Below, piece after piece: positions 33,217-42,096 of a DNA stretch of 64,000 nucleotides. Source of the DNA: Lactobacillus panisapium. Its GTDB lineage: Bacteria > Bacillota > Bacilli > Lactobacillales > Lactobacillaceae. The notes under the pieces are model-generated. The model had not been told where the DNA came from. It searched no databases and saw only the letters and a list, made by a program, of their open reading frames with translations. Location of the stretch: assembly GCF_019469265.1 (NCBI RefSeq), contig NZ_CP048268.1:244001-308000 (forward strand), read 5' to 3'. A program made the translations under genes and the position numbers. Positions within the stretch are counted from its first letter, which is position 1. Each line of letters opens with the position of its first letter.

Positions 33217-34104
33217 ATGTTTAAAGGAATTATCACACCAATTGTCACGCCGTTTAACCGTGATCAAGAACAGTCGCTTAATTATCCAGCGGCCCAAAAG
33301 CTAACCGATTACCTAATAAAGGCTGGTGTTAGCGGGATTTTCGCATTAGGAACAAACGGTGAATTTCATGTTTTGTCACGGCAAGAAAAAATTGCATTTA
33401 CAAGTAAAATTGTTCAATTTGTTAATCATCGTGTTCCTGTTTTTGCAGGAGCAGGTGCTTGTTCAACGCATGAAGCCATTAGGCTTGCAACAGAAATGGC
33501 GCAAATTGGCGTTGACGCTTTATCTGTAATTAGTCCGTATTTTATCAGGCCAAGTGCTAAGGAATTAATAGGTTATTATCAAGAGATTGCAGCAAGTGTT
33601 GATCTGCCAATTATTTTGTACAATATACCGCAAAACACTGGGTACAATCTTCCAGTTAGTGTAGTTAAAGAATTGGCGAAAAGTGAGAATATCGTTGGTA
33701 TTAAAGACAGTAGCGGTGATTTAGAGCTGCTTAAACAATACCAAAGTATTGCCTGCGCAGCGGATTTTCAAGTATTAATTGGTTCTGATTCAAAAATTTC
33801 AGATGCTTATCATTACGGCGTGCGAGCTGCAATTGCAGGCACAAGCAACCTACTTCCGCAGACTTTAGTTGCTTTGGACCACGCCTTAAATGAGCAAAGG
33901 CAAGAAAAAGCGCAGGAATTGCAAGAGAGTATTTCTGTTTTGCGTGCGGCACTTAAATTGGGGACGGTACCGGCTGTTTTGAAAAGAGCACTAGAACTAG
34001 CCCAAATTGCGGAGGTTGGTCCTGCCCGAAAACCGGTAACGGAAACTACTCCCCAAGTTGATGACCAAATAATTGCAATGCTTAAGTTTTATCACCTATA
34101 TTAA
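33217..34104 (+). CDS. DHDPS/NAL-superfamily class I aldolase
   Basis: 295 residues. 'GTNGEF' (45-50), Tyr135 in 'ILYNIP' and the Schiff-base Lys163 in 'GIKDSSGD' are all present. The family (DapA, NanA, KDG aldolase, and others) makes or breaks bonds between pyruvate and an aldehyde. It is not expected to be lysine-pathway DapA, because it ends a sugar PTS operon. AGGAGG ahead. Last gene of the operon. Confidence 0.87.
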   Translation: MFKGIITPIVTPFNRDQEQSLNYPAAQKLTDYLIKAGVSGIFALGTNGEFHVLSRQEKIAFTSKIVQFVNHRVPVFAGAGACSTHEAIRLATEMAQIGVDALSVISPYFIRPSAKELIGYYQEIAASVDLPIILYNIPQNTGYNLPVSVVKELAKSENIVGIKDSSGDLELLKQYQSIACAADFQVLIGSDSKISDAYHYGVRAAIAGTSNLLPQTLVALDHALNEQRQEKAQELQESISVLRAALKLGTVPAVLKRALELAQIAEVGPARKPVTETTPQVDDQIIAMLKFYHLY

Positions 34105-34222
34105 TGAATACAGTTAATAAAAAATCATCTTGCAAAAACTATTTTATTGTATTATTGTATTGCATTGATACTGATGAAAATATCTGTATCTAGCAACTAT
34201 AATAATGGTATGGGGTGATTTT

Positions 34223-34567
34223 ATGGAGTTAGGGCCAATATCAGAGTGGGTAACTGCAGTAGCAGAGATTGCTGCTGTCTGTGTAGCACTTTTTTTACCA
34301 GTTTATGATAAGAAGAAAGAAAAAAATAAGAGAACACGTAATATGAAGGCGATTTTTGGTTATTTAATCAAAAAAGCCTTGGATGAACATGATACCTCTA
34401 ACTTGGAATCTTACTTTAAAATTGGTTATTTAATTATCGATAGTGACGATGATAAGCAGGTTTATTCAATGGTTCAACATGCGATTGAGATTTTGAAGAA
34501 CGAAGATATTCCGCAAGATAAGAAGAAACGTGATATTACAAAGGTGTTGGAATATTTAAAACACTAG
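34223..34567 (+). CDS. Small protein with one membrane segment, unknown
   Basis: 114 residues. A hydrophobic stretch at about 6-27 ends in a 'KKKEKNKRTR' basic patch, followed by a helical soluble part. ATG 34223 has GGGGTGA ahead; an ATG at 34205 is in frame but poorer. I do not recognise the family. It has its own terminator and no functional link to neighbours that I can see. Confidence 0.6.
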   Translation: MELGPISEWVTAVAEIAAVCVALFLPVYDKKKEKNKRTRNMKAIFGYLIKKALDEHDTSNLESYFKIGYLIIDSDDDKQVYSMVQHAIEILKNEDIPQDKKKRDITKVLEYLKH

Positions 34568-34575
34568 ATAAAGTA

Positions 34576-34612
34576 AAAATTCACTTAGTTCGTATAACTA
34601 GGTGAATTTTTT
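34576..34612 (+). terminator. Terminator after the small membrane protein
   Basis: AAAATTCACTTAGTT / AACTAGGTGAATTTT stem with T run. The A-rich left side would also work on the minus strand. Confidence 0.85.
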
Positions 34613-34823
34613 AATAGTAAGTATTTTGCTTTTGGATAAATAATTAGCCAAAAACGCTTGAGCCATATTTTTAGCTTGATTATCTTTTTAAGCTTGCTTT
34701 ATTAAGCATAAAGCCTTATGTTTTTAGTAAAAGTTAACTATTCATAGCACAAAAATTGTTGGTAAATGAAATATAGCAATTTAGTTCAATGCTGATTTTT
34801 AAACCAAAGTGGGGTGAAAGCTA

Positions 34824-35180
34824 ATGCAAGCCGGGCAACAACTATTCATAAACATTTTTCAAGCTGGCCAATTAGTTTTAATAATTGGCGTAGTAATTGC
34901 AGCTTTTTACGTTAAAACACATGAGCGAGAAATCTATAGTAGGCCAAGGCTCTATCCTAAAAAGGTTGAACTATTCTTATCTTGTATACCTTTTTTAGTT
35001 CCATGGGCTGCGTTAATTGGTTACTTTATTTTTCCACTAAAAGCTGATTTTTCTGTTTACGTCAAGCATGTACTAGATGTTTGGCCATTAATCATACTCT
35101 GCATAATTTGGACACTAATTATGGTTTTAGCAATCCATCATGATTTGAAACTACGGAAAAAATATGGCGGTGACCCATAA
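34824..35180 (+). CDS. Small membrane protein of unknown function
   Basis: 118 residues with three hydrophobic segments (about 10-28, 50-70, 85-105) and charged ends. Ribosome site GGGGTGA ahead of the ATG. I do not recognise the family. Confidence 0.6.
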   Translation: MQAGQQLFINIFQAGQLVLIIGVVIAAFYVKTHEREIYSRPRLYPKKVELFLSCIPFLVPWAALIGYFIFPLKADFSVYVKHVLDVWPLIILCIIWTLIMVLAIHHDLKLRKKYGGDP

Positions 35181-35196
35181 CCAGTAGGAGATAAAT

Positions 35197-35329
35197 AAAA
35201 AAGAATCTGAGATTTACTACCGAAATATCTTTTAACTAAAAGCAGAAATCCTATTAAATCAAGGTTTAGCAATACCGAAATTTAATAGGATTTTTTGGCT
35301 TAGAAAAGTTTTTGCTCAGATTCTTTTTT
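35197..35329. terminator. Nested inverted repeats, converging terminator
   Basis: The outer arms AAAAAAGAATCTGAG (35197-35211) and CTCAGATTCTTTTTT (35315-35329) pair over 15 bases. Inside lies a second 14-pair hairpin, AAATCCTATTAAAT (35246-35259) with ATTTAATAGGATTT (35280-35293), ending in T. It separates the plus-strand membrane gene from the minus-strand DeoR gene. Confidence 0.75.
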
Positions 35330-35331
35330 GT

Positions 35332-36093
35332 TTATAACTGAACTTGGACTACCTGAACACCAGCTTTGATGAACTCCGTAATTGTTTGACTCGGTGTAAA
35401 AGAGTCGGTAATTAGTAAATCAATGTCTTCTGCGTGACCAATGGTGAAGTTCGAAAACTGACCAAATTTGCTGTAGTCTGCAACCACAATTAGCTTGCGT
35501 GAATGCTTAATAATTGCCTGGTTAACTTTGGCTTCTTCGATGAAGGGAGTTGAGATGCCATGCTCGAGACTTAATCCGGCGCAACCAATAATTGCCCAGT
35601 CGGCGTAAATTTTTAGGAACGGATCAACTGCTAGATCACCGCTCATAATCATTTTGCGACTGATGTTGCCGCCACTAAGGATAATTTTGCTGTTGCTGTT
35701 ACGCATATCGAGATTGCCAGCATAGCCATTGTTGGTCAGAATATTGACGTCTTTTTGCAATAAATAAGGAATTGCTTCGAAAGCAGTTGTACTTGAATTA
35801 ATGAAAACCCAGTTATGTTTTTCGATGTGACCCGCTGCTTCTTCACCGAGTCGTTTTTTGATGTAACTGACAGAATCGGTAAAAGGCACTTCTTCAGGTT
35901 TGACCAGCGAAACCGTCCCTTTATCCTGAATGATTTTGCCTTGATTAGCTAAATTACTACAATCTCGCCGCACAGTCATGATTGATACGCCCAGTTTTTG
36001 ACAAAGTTCATCTAAGGAGATGTTTTTTTGATGATTGAGCAAGTCAATTATTTTTTTGCGCCGATTTTTGATTACTTGATATGAATTTTTCAT
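35332..36093 (-). CDS. DeoR-family regulator of the ascorbate operon
   Basis: 253 residues. HTH_DeoR at residues 10-60 ('KIIDLLNHQKNISLDELCQKLGVSIMTVRRD') and a DeoRC sugar-phosphate sensing domain with 'NSSTTAFEAIPYLL' and 'GCAGLSLEHGISTPFIEEA'. It diverges from ulaG, so it is the functional counterpart of UlaR, with L-ascorbate-6-phosphate as likely inducer (by analogy with E. coli). Confidence 0.85.
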   Translation of the reverse strand: MKNSYQVIKNRRKKIIDLLNHQKNISLDELCQKLGVSIMTVRRDCSNLANQGKIIQDKGTVSLVKPEEVPFTDSVSYIKKRLGEEAAGHIEKHNWVFINSSTTAFEAIPYLLQKDVNILTNNGYAGNLDMRNSNSKIILSGGNISRKMIMSGDLAVDPFLKIYADWAIIGCAGLSLEHGISTPFIEEAKVNQAIIKHSRKLIVVADYSKFGQFSNFTIGHAEDIDLLITDSFTPSQTITEFIKAGVQVVQVQL

Positions 36094-36186
36094 TTTGAGC
36101 TACCTATAACCTCTTGAATAACACTTGTTGATTATGAAAAATATCATAAAACCAATTAATTATCAATAAATATTGATGTTTTTTGC

Positions 36187-36205
36187 TAAAACACCATATA
36201 AAACA
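36187..36205. promoter_or_regulatory. Possible DeoR/UlaR operator repeats
   Basis: Direct repeat TAAAACA at 36187-36193 and 36199-36205 (12-base period), just upstream of the ula promoter. DeoR-type regulators often bind such repeats. The divergent gap holds other A/T-rich repeats, so this is tentative. Confidence 0.35.
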
Positions 36206-36225
36206 TTATTTATCATTTAATATGG

Positions 36226-36254
36226 TTGAAAGCGTTATCAGATTAAAATATAAT
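36226..36254 (+). promoter_or_regulatory. ulaG operon promoter
   Basis: TTGAAA (36226-36231), a 17-base spacer and perfect TATAAT (36249-36254), 44 bases before the ulaG ATG. Confidence 0.75.
36227..36240. promoter_or_regulatory. cre site (CcpA) over the ula promoter
   Basis: TGAAAGCGTTATCA matches the consensus TGWAANCGNTNWCA at every position and covers the -35 box and spacer, so CcpA should repress the operon when a preferred sugar is present. Confidence 0.85.
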
Positions 36255-36297
36255 TACCATGAAAACAAGCTTAAAGGAAAAATTTTAGGAGGAAAAC

Positions 36298-37371
36298 ATG
36301 ACAAATCCAACGAATATCAATCAAGTTACACCAGAAGTCTTTGCGGAAAATAATTTTCCAGAATGGGGCACTTTTTTAAATGAACAAATTGCAGCTAAAA
36401 AGGTCCCTGCAAAATCATTTGCAATCTGGTGGCTAGGCTGTATGGGTACTTGGCTTAAGACACACGAAGGAACAAATATTGCGATTGACATGTGGAACGG
36501 TACCGGTAAACACACTCATGGTGACGGTAAAATGCGCAAGGGTCACCAAATGATGCGGATGACTGGTGGCGAGGCAATGCAACCAAATCTTCGTAATAAA
36601 CCTTATGTCATTGATCCATTTGCAATTAGAGATTTAGACGCACTTTGCGTGACGCATACACACCATGACCATTTGGATATTTATACTGCAGCTTGCGTTA
36701 ACAAGTTTTGTCCGAACGCTAAATTTATTGGCCCGCAAGGCGTTGCCGATGAGTGGGAAGAATGGGGTGTTCCCGCTGAAAAAATTACGGTCGTCAAGCC
36801 CGGTGATGAAGTTAAGGTTGGTTCCGTAACAATTAAGGCTTTAGAAGCATTTGACCGGACTGAACTGGTAACAGAAGATGACCCTAACGTAAAGCTTGCC
36901 GGTACTAAACCAATCGAAATGGCTAAAGTTGCCGTTAACTATTTAGTTGAAACTTCAGGCGGCAATGTCTACCACTCAGGTGACTCACACTATTCCAACA
37001 CATTTGTTAAGCATGGTAATGAAAATAAAATTGATGTTGCTTTATGCGCATATGGTGAGAACCCACGCGGTATTACCGATAAGTTGGATGATTCCCAAGT
37101 TTTAAGAATGGCTGAAGCACTTAATACAAAGGTTATCATTCCAATGCACTATGACATTTGGAGTAATTTTTACAGTGACCCAAAGGATATTTTAGCTCTT
37201 TGGGATCGGAAGAGATACCGCTTACAATATCAATTTAAGCCATATATTTGGCAAGTCGGTGGTGAATTTAACTTCCCACAAGATAAGGACAAGTTTGAAT
37301 ACATGTATGATAGAGGATTCCATGATGCCTTTAAGAATGATCCTGATTTGCCATTCCCAGAGTTATTATAA
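36298..37371 (+). CDS. ulaG: L-ascorbate-6-phosphate lactonase
   Basis: 357 residues (E. coli UlaG about 354). Metallo-beta-lactamase fold with 'CVTHTHHDHLDIY' as the metal site and a further His in 'VYHSGDSHY'. It opens the lactone ring of L-ascorbate-6-phosphate to 3-keto-L-gulonate-6-phosphate. AGGAGG ahead of the ATG. First gene of the complete ula operon. Confidence 0.95.
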   Translation: MTNPTNINQVTPEVFAENNFPEWGTFLNEQIAAKKVPAKSFAIWWLGCMGTWLKTHEGTNIAIDMWNGTGKHTHGDGKMRKGHQMMRMTGGEAMQPNLRNKPYVIDPFAIRDLDALCVTHTHHDHLDIYTAACVNKFCPNAKFIGPQGVADEWEEWGVPAEKITVVKPGDEVKVGSVTIKALEAFDRTELVTEDDPNVKLAGTKPIEMAKVAVNYLVETSGGNVYHSGDSHYSNTFVKHGNENKIDVALCAYGENPRGITDKLDDSQVLRMAEALNTKVIIPMHYDIWSNFYSDPKDILALWDRKRYRLQYQFKPYIWQVGGEFNFPQDKDKFEYMYDRGFHDAFKNDPDLPFPELL

Positions 37372-37406
37372 TTCACTTTTTGGTTAATTATCTGGTAGGA
37401 GGAATC

Positions 37407-37883
37407 ATGTTACGTTATTTTTTTGAAAATCATCTGATTAATATCAGTCAAAAGCATCCCCAAAATTGGCAAGAAGCCATCAGAGTCTCCGGGGAAGTAA
37501 TGAAGGCAAATAACCTTGTTACCGATAAATATATTGATCAGGTTATAGAAGATGTCAAGCAATATGGGCCATATATTGTAATTGTACCCGGAGTTGCAAT
37601 GCCCCATTCACAAGCTGATAGTTCTGGGGTTTTAGGGACTGGTATTGGTCTAACGATTTTTGAACAACCGGTTTCCTTCGACCAAAATGATCCAGAAAAA
37701 GACGCTCAGTTGTTCTTTATGCTAGCTGCCAAAGATAATGCTACCCATATGAAAAATATTGCTAATTTATCTAACTTACTAATGGAAGATGGCATGATTG
37801 AAGACCTGTGTCACGTCAAAAATCTTACCGATTACCAACAAGTCATGGCTAAGCATGACGAAAGTAAAGAAAAGAGCAGGTAA
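37407..37883 (+). CDS. ulaC: Ascorbate PTS EIIA
   Basis: 158 residues. 'VIVPGVAMPHSQAD' contains the active His67 of the PTS_EIIA_2 family. I chose the ATG at 37407 (TAGGAGGAATC ahead). Phosphorylates UlaB. 35 bases after ulaG. Confidence 0.9.
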   Translation: MLRYFFENHLINISQKHPQNWQEAIRVSGEVMKANNLVTDKYIDQVIEDVKQYGPYIVIVPGVAMPHSQADSSGVLGTGIGLTIFEQPVSFDQNDPEKDAQLFFMLAAKDNATHMKNIANLSNLLMEDGMIEDLCHVKNLTDYQQVMAKHDESKEKSR

Positions 37884-37888
37884 AGAAA

Positions 37889-39385
37889 ATGCAAAATATT
37901 TTGAATGTCTTACTAGCTATTTGGAGTTACTTCGCCACGAACGTATTAAATCAACCAGCCTTTATGATTGGTTTTATCGTTTTGATTGGTTATATCTTAG
38001 AGCACAAAAAGTGGTACGAAGTATTATCAGGCTTTTTAAAGGCAACTGTTGGGTATTTCATCTTAGCTGCGGGATCAGGCGGGTTAGTTAATACTTTCCG
38101 TCCCATCTTAGTCGGCTTAAAAGACCGTTTCCACCTCAGCGCCATGATTATTGACCCTTATTTTGGTCAAAATGCGGTTAACGCGGGAATCATGCAGCGC
38201 TTTGGCCGGTCATTTGCGGATACAATGCTGCTATTATTATTTGCTTACATTATCAATATTTTATTGGTGCGATTTTCTAAATACACTAAATTACGGGCGG
38301 TTTTTACGACCGGTAATGTCCAAGTTCAACAGGCAGCAACAGCGTTTTGGTTAATTTTATTCTGTTTTCCAAAACTGAACCGCTTTTCAATTTTAGCAAT
38401 TATGAGTTTAATTCTTGGCCTTTACTGGGCTGTTGGTTCCAATTTAACCGTTGGTATTACGCAGGAACTAACTGATGGTGCGGGTTTTGCCGTTGCGCAC
38501 CAGCAAATGTTCGGAATATATTTCTTCGCTAAATTATCAGAGATTATTGAAAAGCACGCGCTAAAGAAAAACCAAAACAAAAATAAACGGCTTGAAGATA
38601 TTAAATTGCCAAGTTTCATGTCAATCTTTAATGACAACATGGTTTCAACTTCTATCTTAATGTTGATTTTTATTGGTGCAATTCTGGTAGTCTTAGGACC
38701 TGATTATTTAATCAAAGCGCACTTTATGCAAAAAGGGCAAAGTTTCATTTTCTACATCTTACAGACTGCTCTACAATTTTCCGTTTATCTTGCAATCTTA
38801 CAGCTCGGCGTTAGAACTTTCGTTAATGAACTAACGGAATCCTTTACCGGTATTTCTGACAGATGGCTACCTGGGGCAGTTCCTGGTATCGATGTTGCTG
38901 CAACACTAGGTTTTGGTTCCCAAAATGCACAAACCATTGGTTTTATGTTTGGTGCACTAGGTCAGTTTACGATGATTATTTTGTTGTTAATTTTCCACTC
39001 ACCAACCTTAGTCATTGCTGGCTTCATTCCGTTGTTCTTTGACAACGCTGCTATCGGCTTGTATTCCAATAATCGTGGCGGCTATAAATGTGCAATGATC
39101 ATGCCGTTTATTTCCGGCCTGATTCAAGTTGCCGGCTCGGCATTAATTGCTACCTGGGTTGGCATGGCTAAATATGGTGGTTACCTTGGCATGTTCGACT
39201 GGGCAACAGTTTGGCCATTCTTCACTGTCGTCATGAAATACTTGGGCTACTTCGGTGTCGCACTCATTATTATCATGCTTTTGGCAATACCACAGTTGCA
39301 ATACCGGGCAGATCCAGAAGGGTACTTCTTGATTACCGAAGATTATCCAGAATGGCAAAAATTAAATGATAAAGAAAATAATTAG
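37889..39385 (+). CDS. ulaA: Ascorbate PTS EIIC
   Basis: 498 residues, about eleven membrane segments, EIIC-SgaT family. Imports L-ascorbate with phosphorylation by UlaB. Five bases after ulaC, ribosome site AAAGAAA-like and weak, so translation may be coupled to ulaC. It has a hydrophilic insert 'KKNQNKNKRLEDIKLPSF' between membrane segments. Confidence 0.93.
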   Translation: MQNILNVLLAIWSYFATNVLNQPAFMIGFIVLIGYILEHKKWYEVLSGFLKATVGYFILAAGSGGLVNTFRPILVGLKDRFHLSAMIIDPYFGQNAVNAGIMQRFGRSFADTMLLLLFAYIINILLVRFSKYTKLRAVFTTGNVQVQQAATAFWLILFCFPKLNRFSILAIMSLILGLYWAVGSNLTVGITQELTDGAGFAVAHQQMFGIYFFAKLSEIIEKHALKKNQNKNKRLEDIKLPSFMSIFNDNMVSTSILMLIFIGAILVVLGPDYLIKAHFMQKGQSFIFYILQTALQFSVYLAILQLGVRTFVNELTESFTGISDRWLPGAVPGIDVAATLGFGSQNAQTIGFMFGALGQFTMIILLLIFHSPTLVIAGFIPLFFDNAAIGLYSNNRGGYKCAMIMPFISGLIQVAGSALIATWVGMAKYGGYLGMFDWATVWPFFTVVMKYLGYFGVALIIIMLLAIPQLQYRADPEGYFLITEDYPEWQKLNDKENN

Positions 39386-39402
39386 AAAGGAAAGATTTAG
39401 TT

Positions 39403-39708
39403 ATGAAGATTTTAACTGCATGTGCAAATGGTTCTGGAACAAGTTTGATGTTACTCAGAACAGTAAAAAAGACGATGGAAAAATTGGGTTACCAAATTAC
39501 ACAGGCTGATCACACTTCAATTTCAGAGGCAAAGGGAATTGCCCGCAACTATGATGTTGTTTTTACCTCCGTCCCATTCATTAAGATGTTTGATGAGGTA
39601 AAAAAGCGCGGTGGAGAAGTAATTGGCATTAAAAATGTTATTTCCGCTAAAGAGGTAGAAGACAAAATTAATGCTTCAGACATTCCAGCTAAGTTTAAAA
39701 AAGATTAG
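39403..39708 (+). CDS. ulaB: Ascorbate PTS EIIB
   Basis: 101 residues, lactose/ascorbate EIIB fold with 'ACANGSGTS' and the phosphorylated Cys7. GAAAGGAAAG ahead of the ATG. Confidence 0.9.
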   Translation: MKILTACANGSGTSLMLLRTVKKTMEKLGYQITQADHTSISEAKGIARNYDVVFTSVPFIKMFDEVKKRGGEVIGIKNVISAKEVEDKINASDIPAKFKKD

Positions 39709-39717
39709 GAGCAAAAA

Positions 39718-40356
39718 ATGAATTTACCAATGATGCAAGTAGCATTGGATTGTAACGATACGGCCCAGGCAATCAATGTTTTACGCCAAGTAGAAGATCA
39801 AATCGATGTCGTTGAGGCGGGAACAATTTTAATTTACCGCGACGGAATGAGTGCCGTTAAGAACTTACGGGCAATGGCTCCAGATAAGATTGTTTTAGCC
39901 GATGTTAAATGTGCCGATGCCGGGACAAAATGTGGTGTATCTTGTCGTGAAGCAGGGGCAGACTGGATAACCTGCATTAATGCCGCAACAGTCCCTACAA
40001 TGAGTAATGCCCAAAAGGAAATTGAGGTTCAGGTTGAGCTTTATGAGGGCTGGGATAATAAGGACAGAATGCAAGAATGGCTTGATCACGGCATCCACCA
40101 AGTGGTTTACCACCAAAGTCGCGACGCCAAATTTGCTGGTCAAAAGTGGTCTGAGCAAGACGTTGAGAACGTCAAGAATTTAATTGCAATGGGCTTCAAG
40201 GTCTCCGTCACTGGCGGTGTGCATCCTGAGATTCTGCAACTATTTAAAGGTGTTCCCGTTTATACTTTTATTGCTGGCCGGGCAATTACTGGTGCTGATG
40301 ATCCTCATGCTGTCAGCAAGCAGTTTAAGGACGAAATTAAGCGAATCTGGGGCTAA
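39718..40356 (+). CDS. ulaD: 3-keto-L-gulonate-6-phosphate decarboxylase
   Basis: 212 residues, OMP-decarboxylase superfamily. 'QVALDCNDTAQAI' start, 'VLADVKCADAG' (the metal/catalytic Asp-x-Lys-x-x-Asp) and 'VTGGVHPE' are as in UlaD. It converts 3-keto-L-gulonate-6-phosphate to L-xylulose-5-phosphate. Confidence 0.94.
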   Translation: MNLPMMQVALDCNDTAQAINVLRQVEDQIDVVEAGTILIYRDGMSAVKNLRAMAPDKIVLADVKCADAGTKCGVSCREAGADWITCINAATVPTMSNAQKEIEVQVELYEGWDNKDRMQEWLDHGIHQVVYHQSRDAKFAGQKWSEQDVENVKNLIAMGFKVSVTGGVHPEILQLFKGVPVYTFIAGRAITGADDPHAVSKQFKDEIKRIWG

Positions 40357-40364
40357 CTGATAAA

Positions 40365-40399
40365 GGGGAGCAATGAATAATCATTGGCGCCTCTTTTTT
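40365..40399 (+). terminator. Internal terminator-like hairpin between ulaD and ulaE
   Basis: GGGG...CAATGA with TCATTG...CCTC (one G-U, two mismatches) and six T. It may reduce read-through into ulaEF. Confidence 0.6.
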
Positions 40400-40432
40400 G
40401 TTAGGTCACTAAAAATTATTTAGGAGTAGAAA

Positions 40433-41311
40433 ATGACCGTTAATTCACTAGGTATTTATGAAAAAGCTCTGCCACAAGATCTAACTTGGCAAGAAACATT
40501 TGAACTCACCCATGAACTGGGCTTTAATTTTTACGAATTTTCCGTTGATGAAAGTGATGAGCGCTTGGCCCGGCTTGACTGGAGCCACGAGGAACGCAGC
40601 CACATGCGCAGCTTAATGTGGCAAACAGGGATGCGGATCAACAACTTAATGCTGTCTGGGCACCGCCGCTTTCCACTGGGGTCAAAGGATCCTGCTGTCC
40701 GGCAAAAGTCTGTGCAGATGCTGGCCAAAGCCGTCGACCTATGCGTTGATTTAGGCATTCACAATATTCAGATGGCCGGCTATGACGTCTATTATGAGGA
40801 CAAAAGCGCCTTATCGCGCGAATTATACGTTGAAAATCTAACTAAGTGTGTGCACCTAGCAGCTAAAAAGAACGTGATGCTATCGATTGAAACCATGGAT
40901 GACCCGTTTATTAATAACCTGGCCAAAATCAGTCATTATCATGACCTGGTCAAAAGCCCGTGGCTGCAGGCTTACCCTGACTTGGGCAATCTAAGCGCCT
41001 GGCCTGAAAACGATGTCCCGGTAGAACTAGAAAACTACATTGACACCATTTGCGCAATCCACTTAAAGGACAGTAAACCGGTAACGGCCACTTCCAAGGG
41101 ACAGTTCAAGAACGTGCCTTTTGGTGACGGCTGTGTTGACTTTGCCGGCCTGCTGCGGCTGCTTGTCCGGTTAAACTATAGTGGCAGTTTTACCATTGAG
41201 ATGTGGTCTGGTGATAATGGCGATGAACAGGCAGTGGAGGAAGTCAAGGCTGCCAAAGCCTTTTTCGATCAAATTTTTGCTCAAGTAGGGATTGAGCAGG
41301 AAGCAATTTAA
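40433..41311 (+). CDS. ulaE: L-xylulose-5-phosphate 3-epimerase
   Basis: 292 residues, AP-endonuclease-2/xylose-isomerase-like TIM barrel. 'LGIYEKALPQDLTWQE', 'MLSIETMDDPFI' and 'HLKDSKP' as in UlaE. It makes L-ribulose-5-phosphate. The gene is visibly richer in G+C than those before it (38 of 60 bases in line 40561-40620 against 27 of 60 in ulaD line 39961-40020). Confidence 0.93.
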   Translation: MTVNSLGIYEKALPQDLTWQETFELTHELGFNFYEFSVDESDERLARLDWSHEERSHMRSLMWQTGMRINNLMLSGHRRFPLGSKDPAVRQKSVQMLAKAVDLCVDLGIHNIQMAGYDVYYEDKSALSRELYVENLTKCVHLAAKKNVMLSIETMDDPFINNLAKISHYHDLVKSPWLQAYPDLGNLSAWPENDVPVELENYIDTICAIHLKDSKPVTATSKGQFKNVPFGDGCVDFAGLLRLLVRLNYSGSFTIEMWSGDNGDEQAVEEVKAAKAFFDQIFAQVGIEQEAI

Positions 41312-41329
41312 GTAAGAGAGGAGCCAAAG

Positions 41330-42058
41330 ATGCTCGAACAATTAAAACAAGAAGTCTATGAGGCCAACATGCAGCTACCTAAGCTGGATCTAGTCACCTT
41401 TACCTGGGGCAATGTTTCTGGCATTGACCACAAGCAGGGATTATTCGTTATTAAACCTTCTGGGGTGCCATACGAAGAACTGACGCCTGAGGATTTGGTT
41501 GTGGTTAACTTAAAGGGCGAAGTGGTGGAAGGCAGCCGCAACCCGTCGAGCGACACGCCGACGCATACATATCTGTATAATCATTTTCCTAAGATTGGCG
41601 GAATCGTCCACACGCATTCGCCCTGGGCGGTAGCCTTTGCGGCGGCACAAATGGACATTCCGGCACTAAACACGACGCATGCAGATACCTTTTATACCGA
41701 TGTCCCGGCCGCTGATGCTCTGACTAAAGCCGAAATCGAAGAAGACTATGAGGGTAACACTGGTAAGACGATTGTGCGCACCTTCAAAGAGCGCCACCTC
41801 AATTATGAAGCAACGCCGGGCTGTTTGGTCAGTCAGCACGGTCCGTTTACTTGGGGTGAAACTGCTGCTAAGGCGGTTTATAATGCAAAAGTCTTAGAAG
41901 TGGTGGCTGAGGAGGATTACCACACCTTGCAGTTAACGCGGGCAAACAGCCACTTGCCGCAATATCTGCTAGATAAGCATTACTACCGCAAGCATGGTAA
42001 AAATGCGTATTACGGGCAGGACAATGCACAATCACAGACGCATGCTAAACGAAAATAA
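41330..42058 (+). CDS. ulaF: L-ribulose-5-phosphate 4-epimerase
   Basis: 242 residues, class II aldolase/AraD family. 'TWGNVSGID', 'KPSGVPYEEL' and the zinc ligands in 'THSPWAVAFA' and 'HADTFY' are conserved. It gives D-xylulose-5-phosphate for the phosphoketolase or pentose route. Same name-class as AraD; assigned UlaF by operon. G+C-rich like ulaE. GAGAGGAG ahead of the ATG. Confidence 0.92.
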   Translation: MLEQLKQEVYEANMQLPKLDLVTFTWGNVSGIDHKQGLFVIKPSGVPYEELTPEDLVVVNLKGEVVEGSRNPSSDTPTHTYLYNHFPKIGGIVHTHSPWAVAFAAAQMDIPALNTTHADTFYTDVPAADALTKAEIEEDYEGNTGKTIVRTFKERHLNYEATPGCLVSQHGPFTWGETAAKAVYNAKVLEVVAEEDYHTLQLTRANSHLPQYLLDKHYYRKHGKNAYYGQDNAQSQTHAKRK

Positions 42059-42066
42059 GGTAAATT

Positions 42067-42093
42067 AAAACGGCTTTAAATAAAGCCGTTTTT
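42067..42093. terminator. Terminator of the ula operon (bidirectional)
   Basis: AAAACGGCTTT / AAAGCCGTTTT stem with five T. The converging gene on the minus strand ends at 42097. Confidence 0.85.
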
Positions 42094-42096
42094 CAT

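Noticed and set aside
33217..34104. Lysine-pathway dihydrodipicolinate synthase (dapA)
   Set aside because: Context is a sugar PTS operon, and no other lysine-pathway gene is near; the family is broad.
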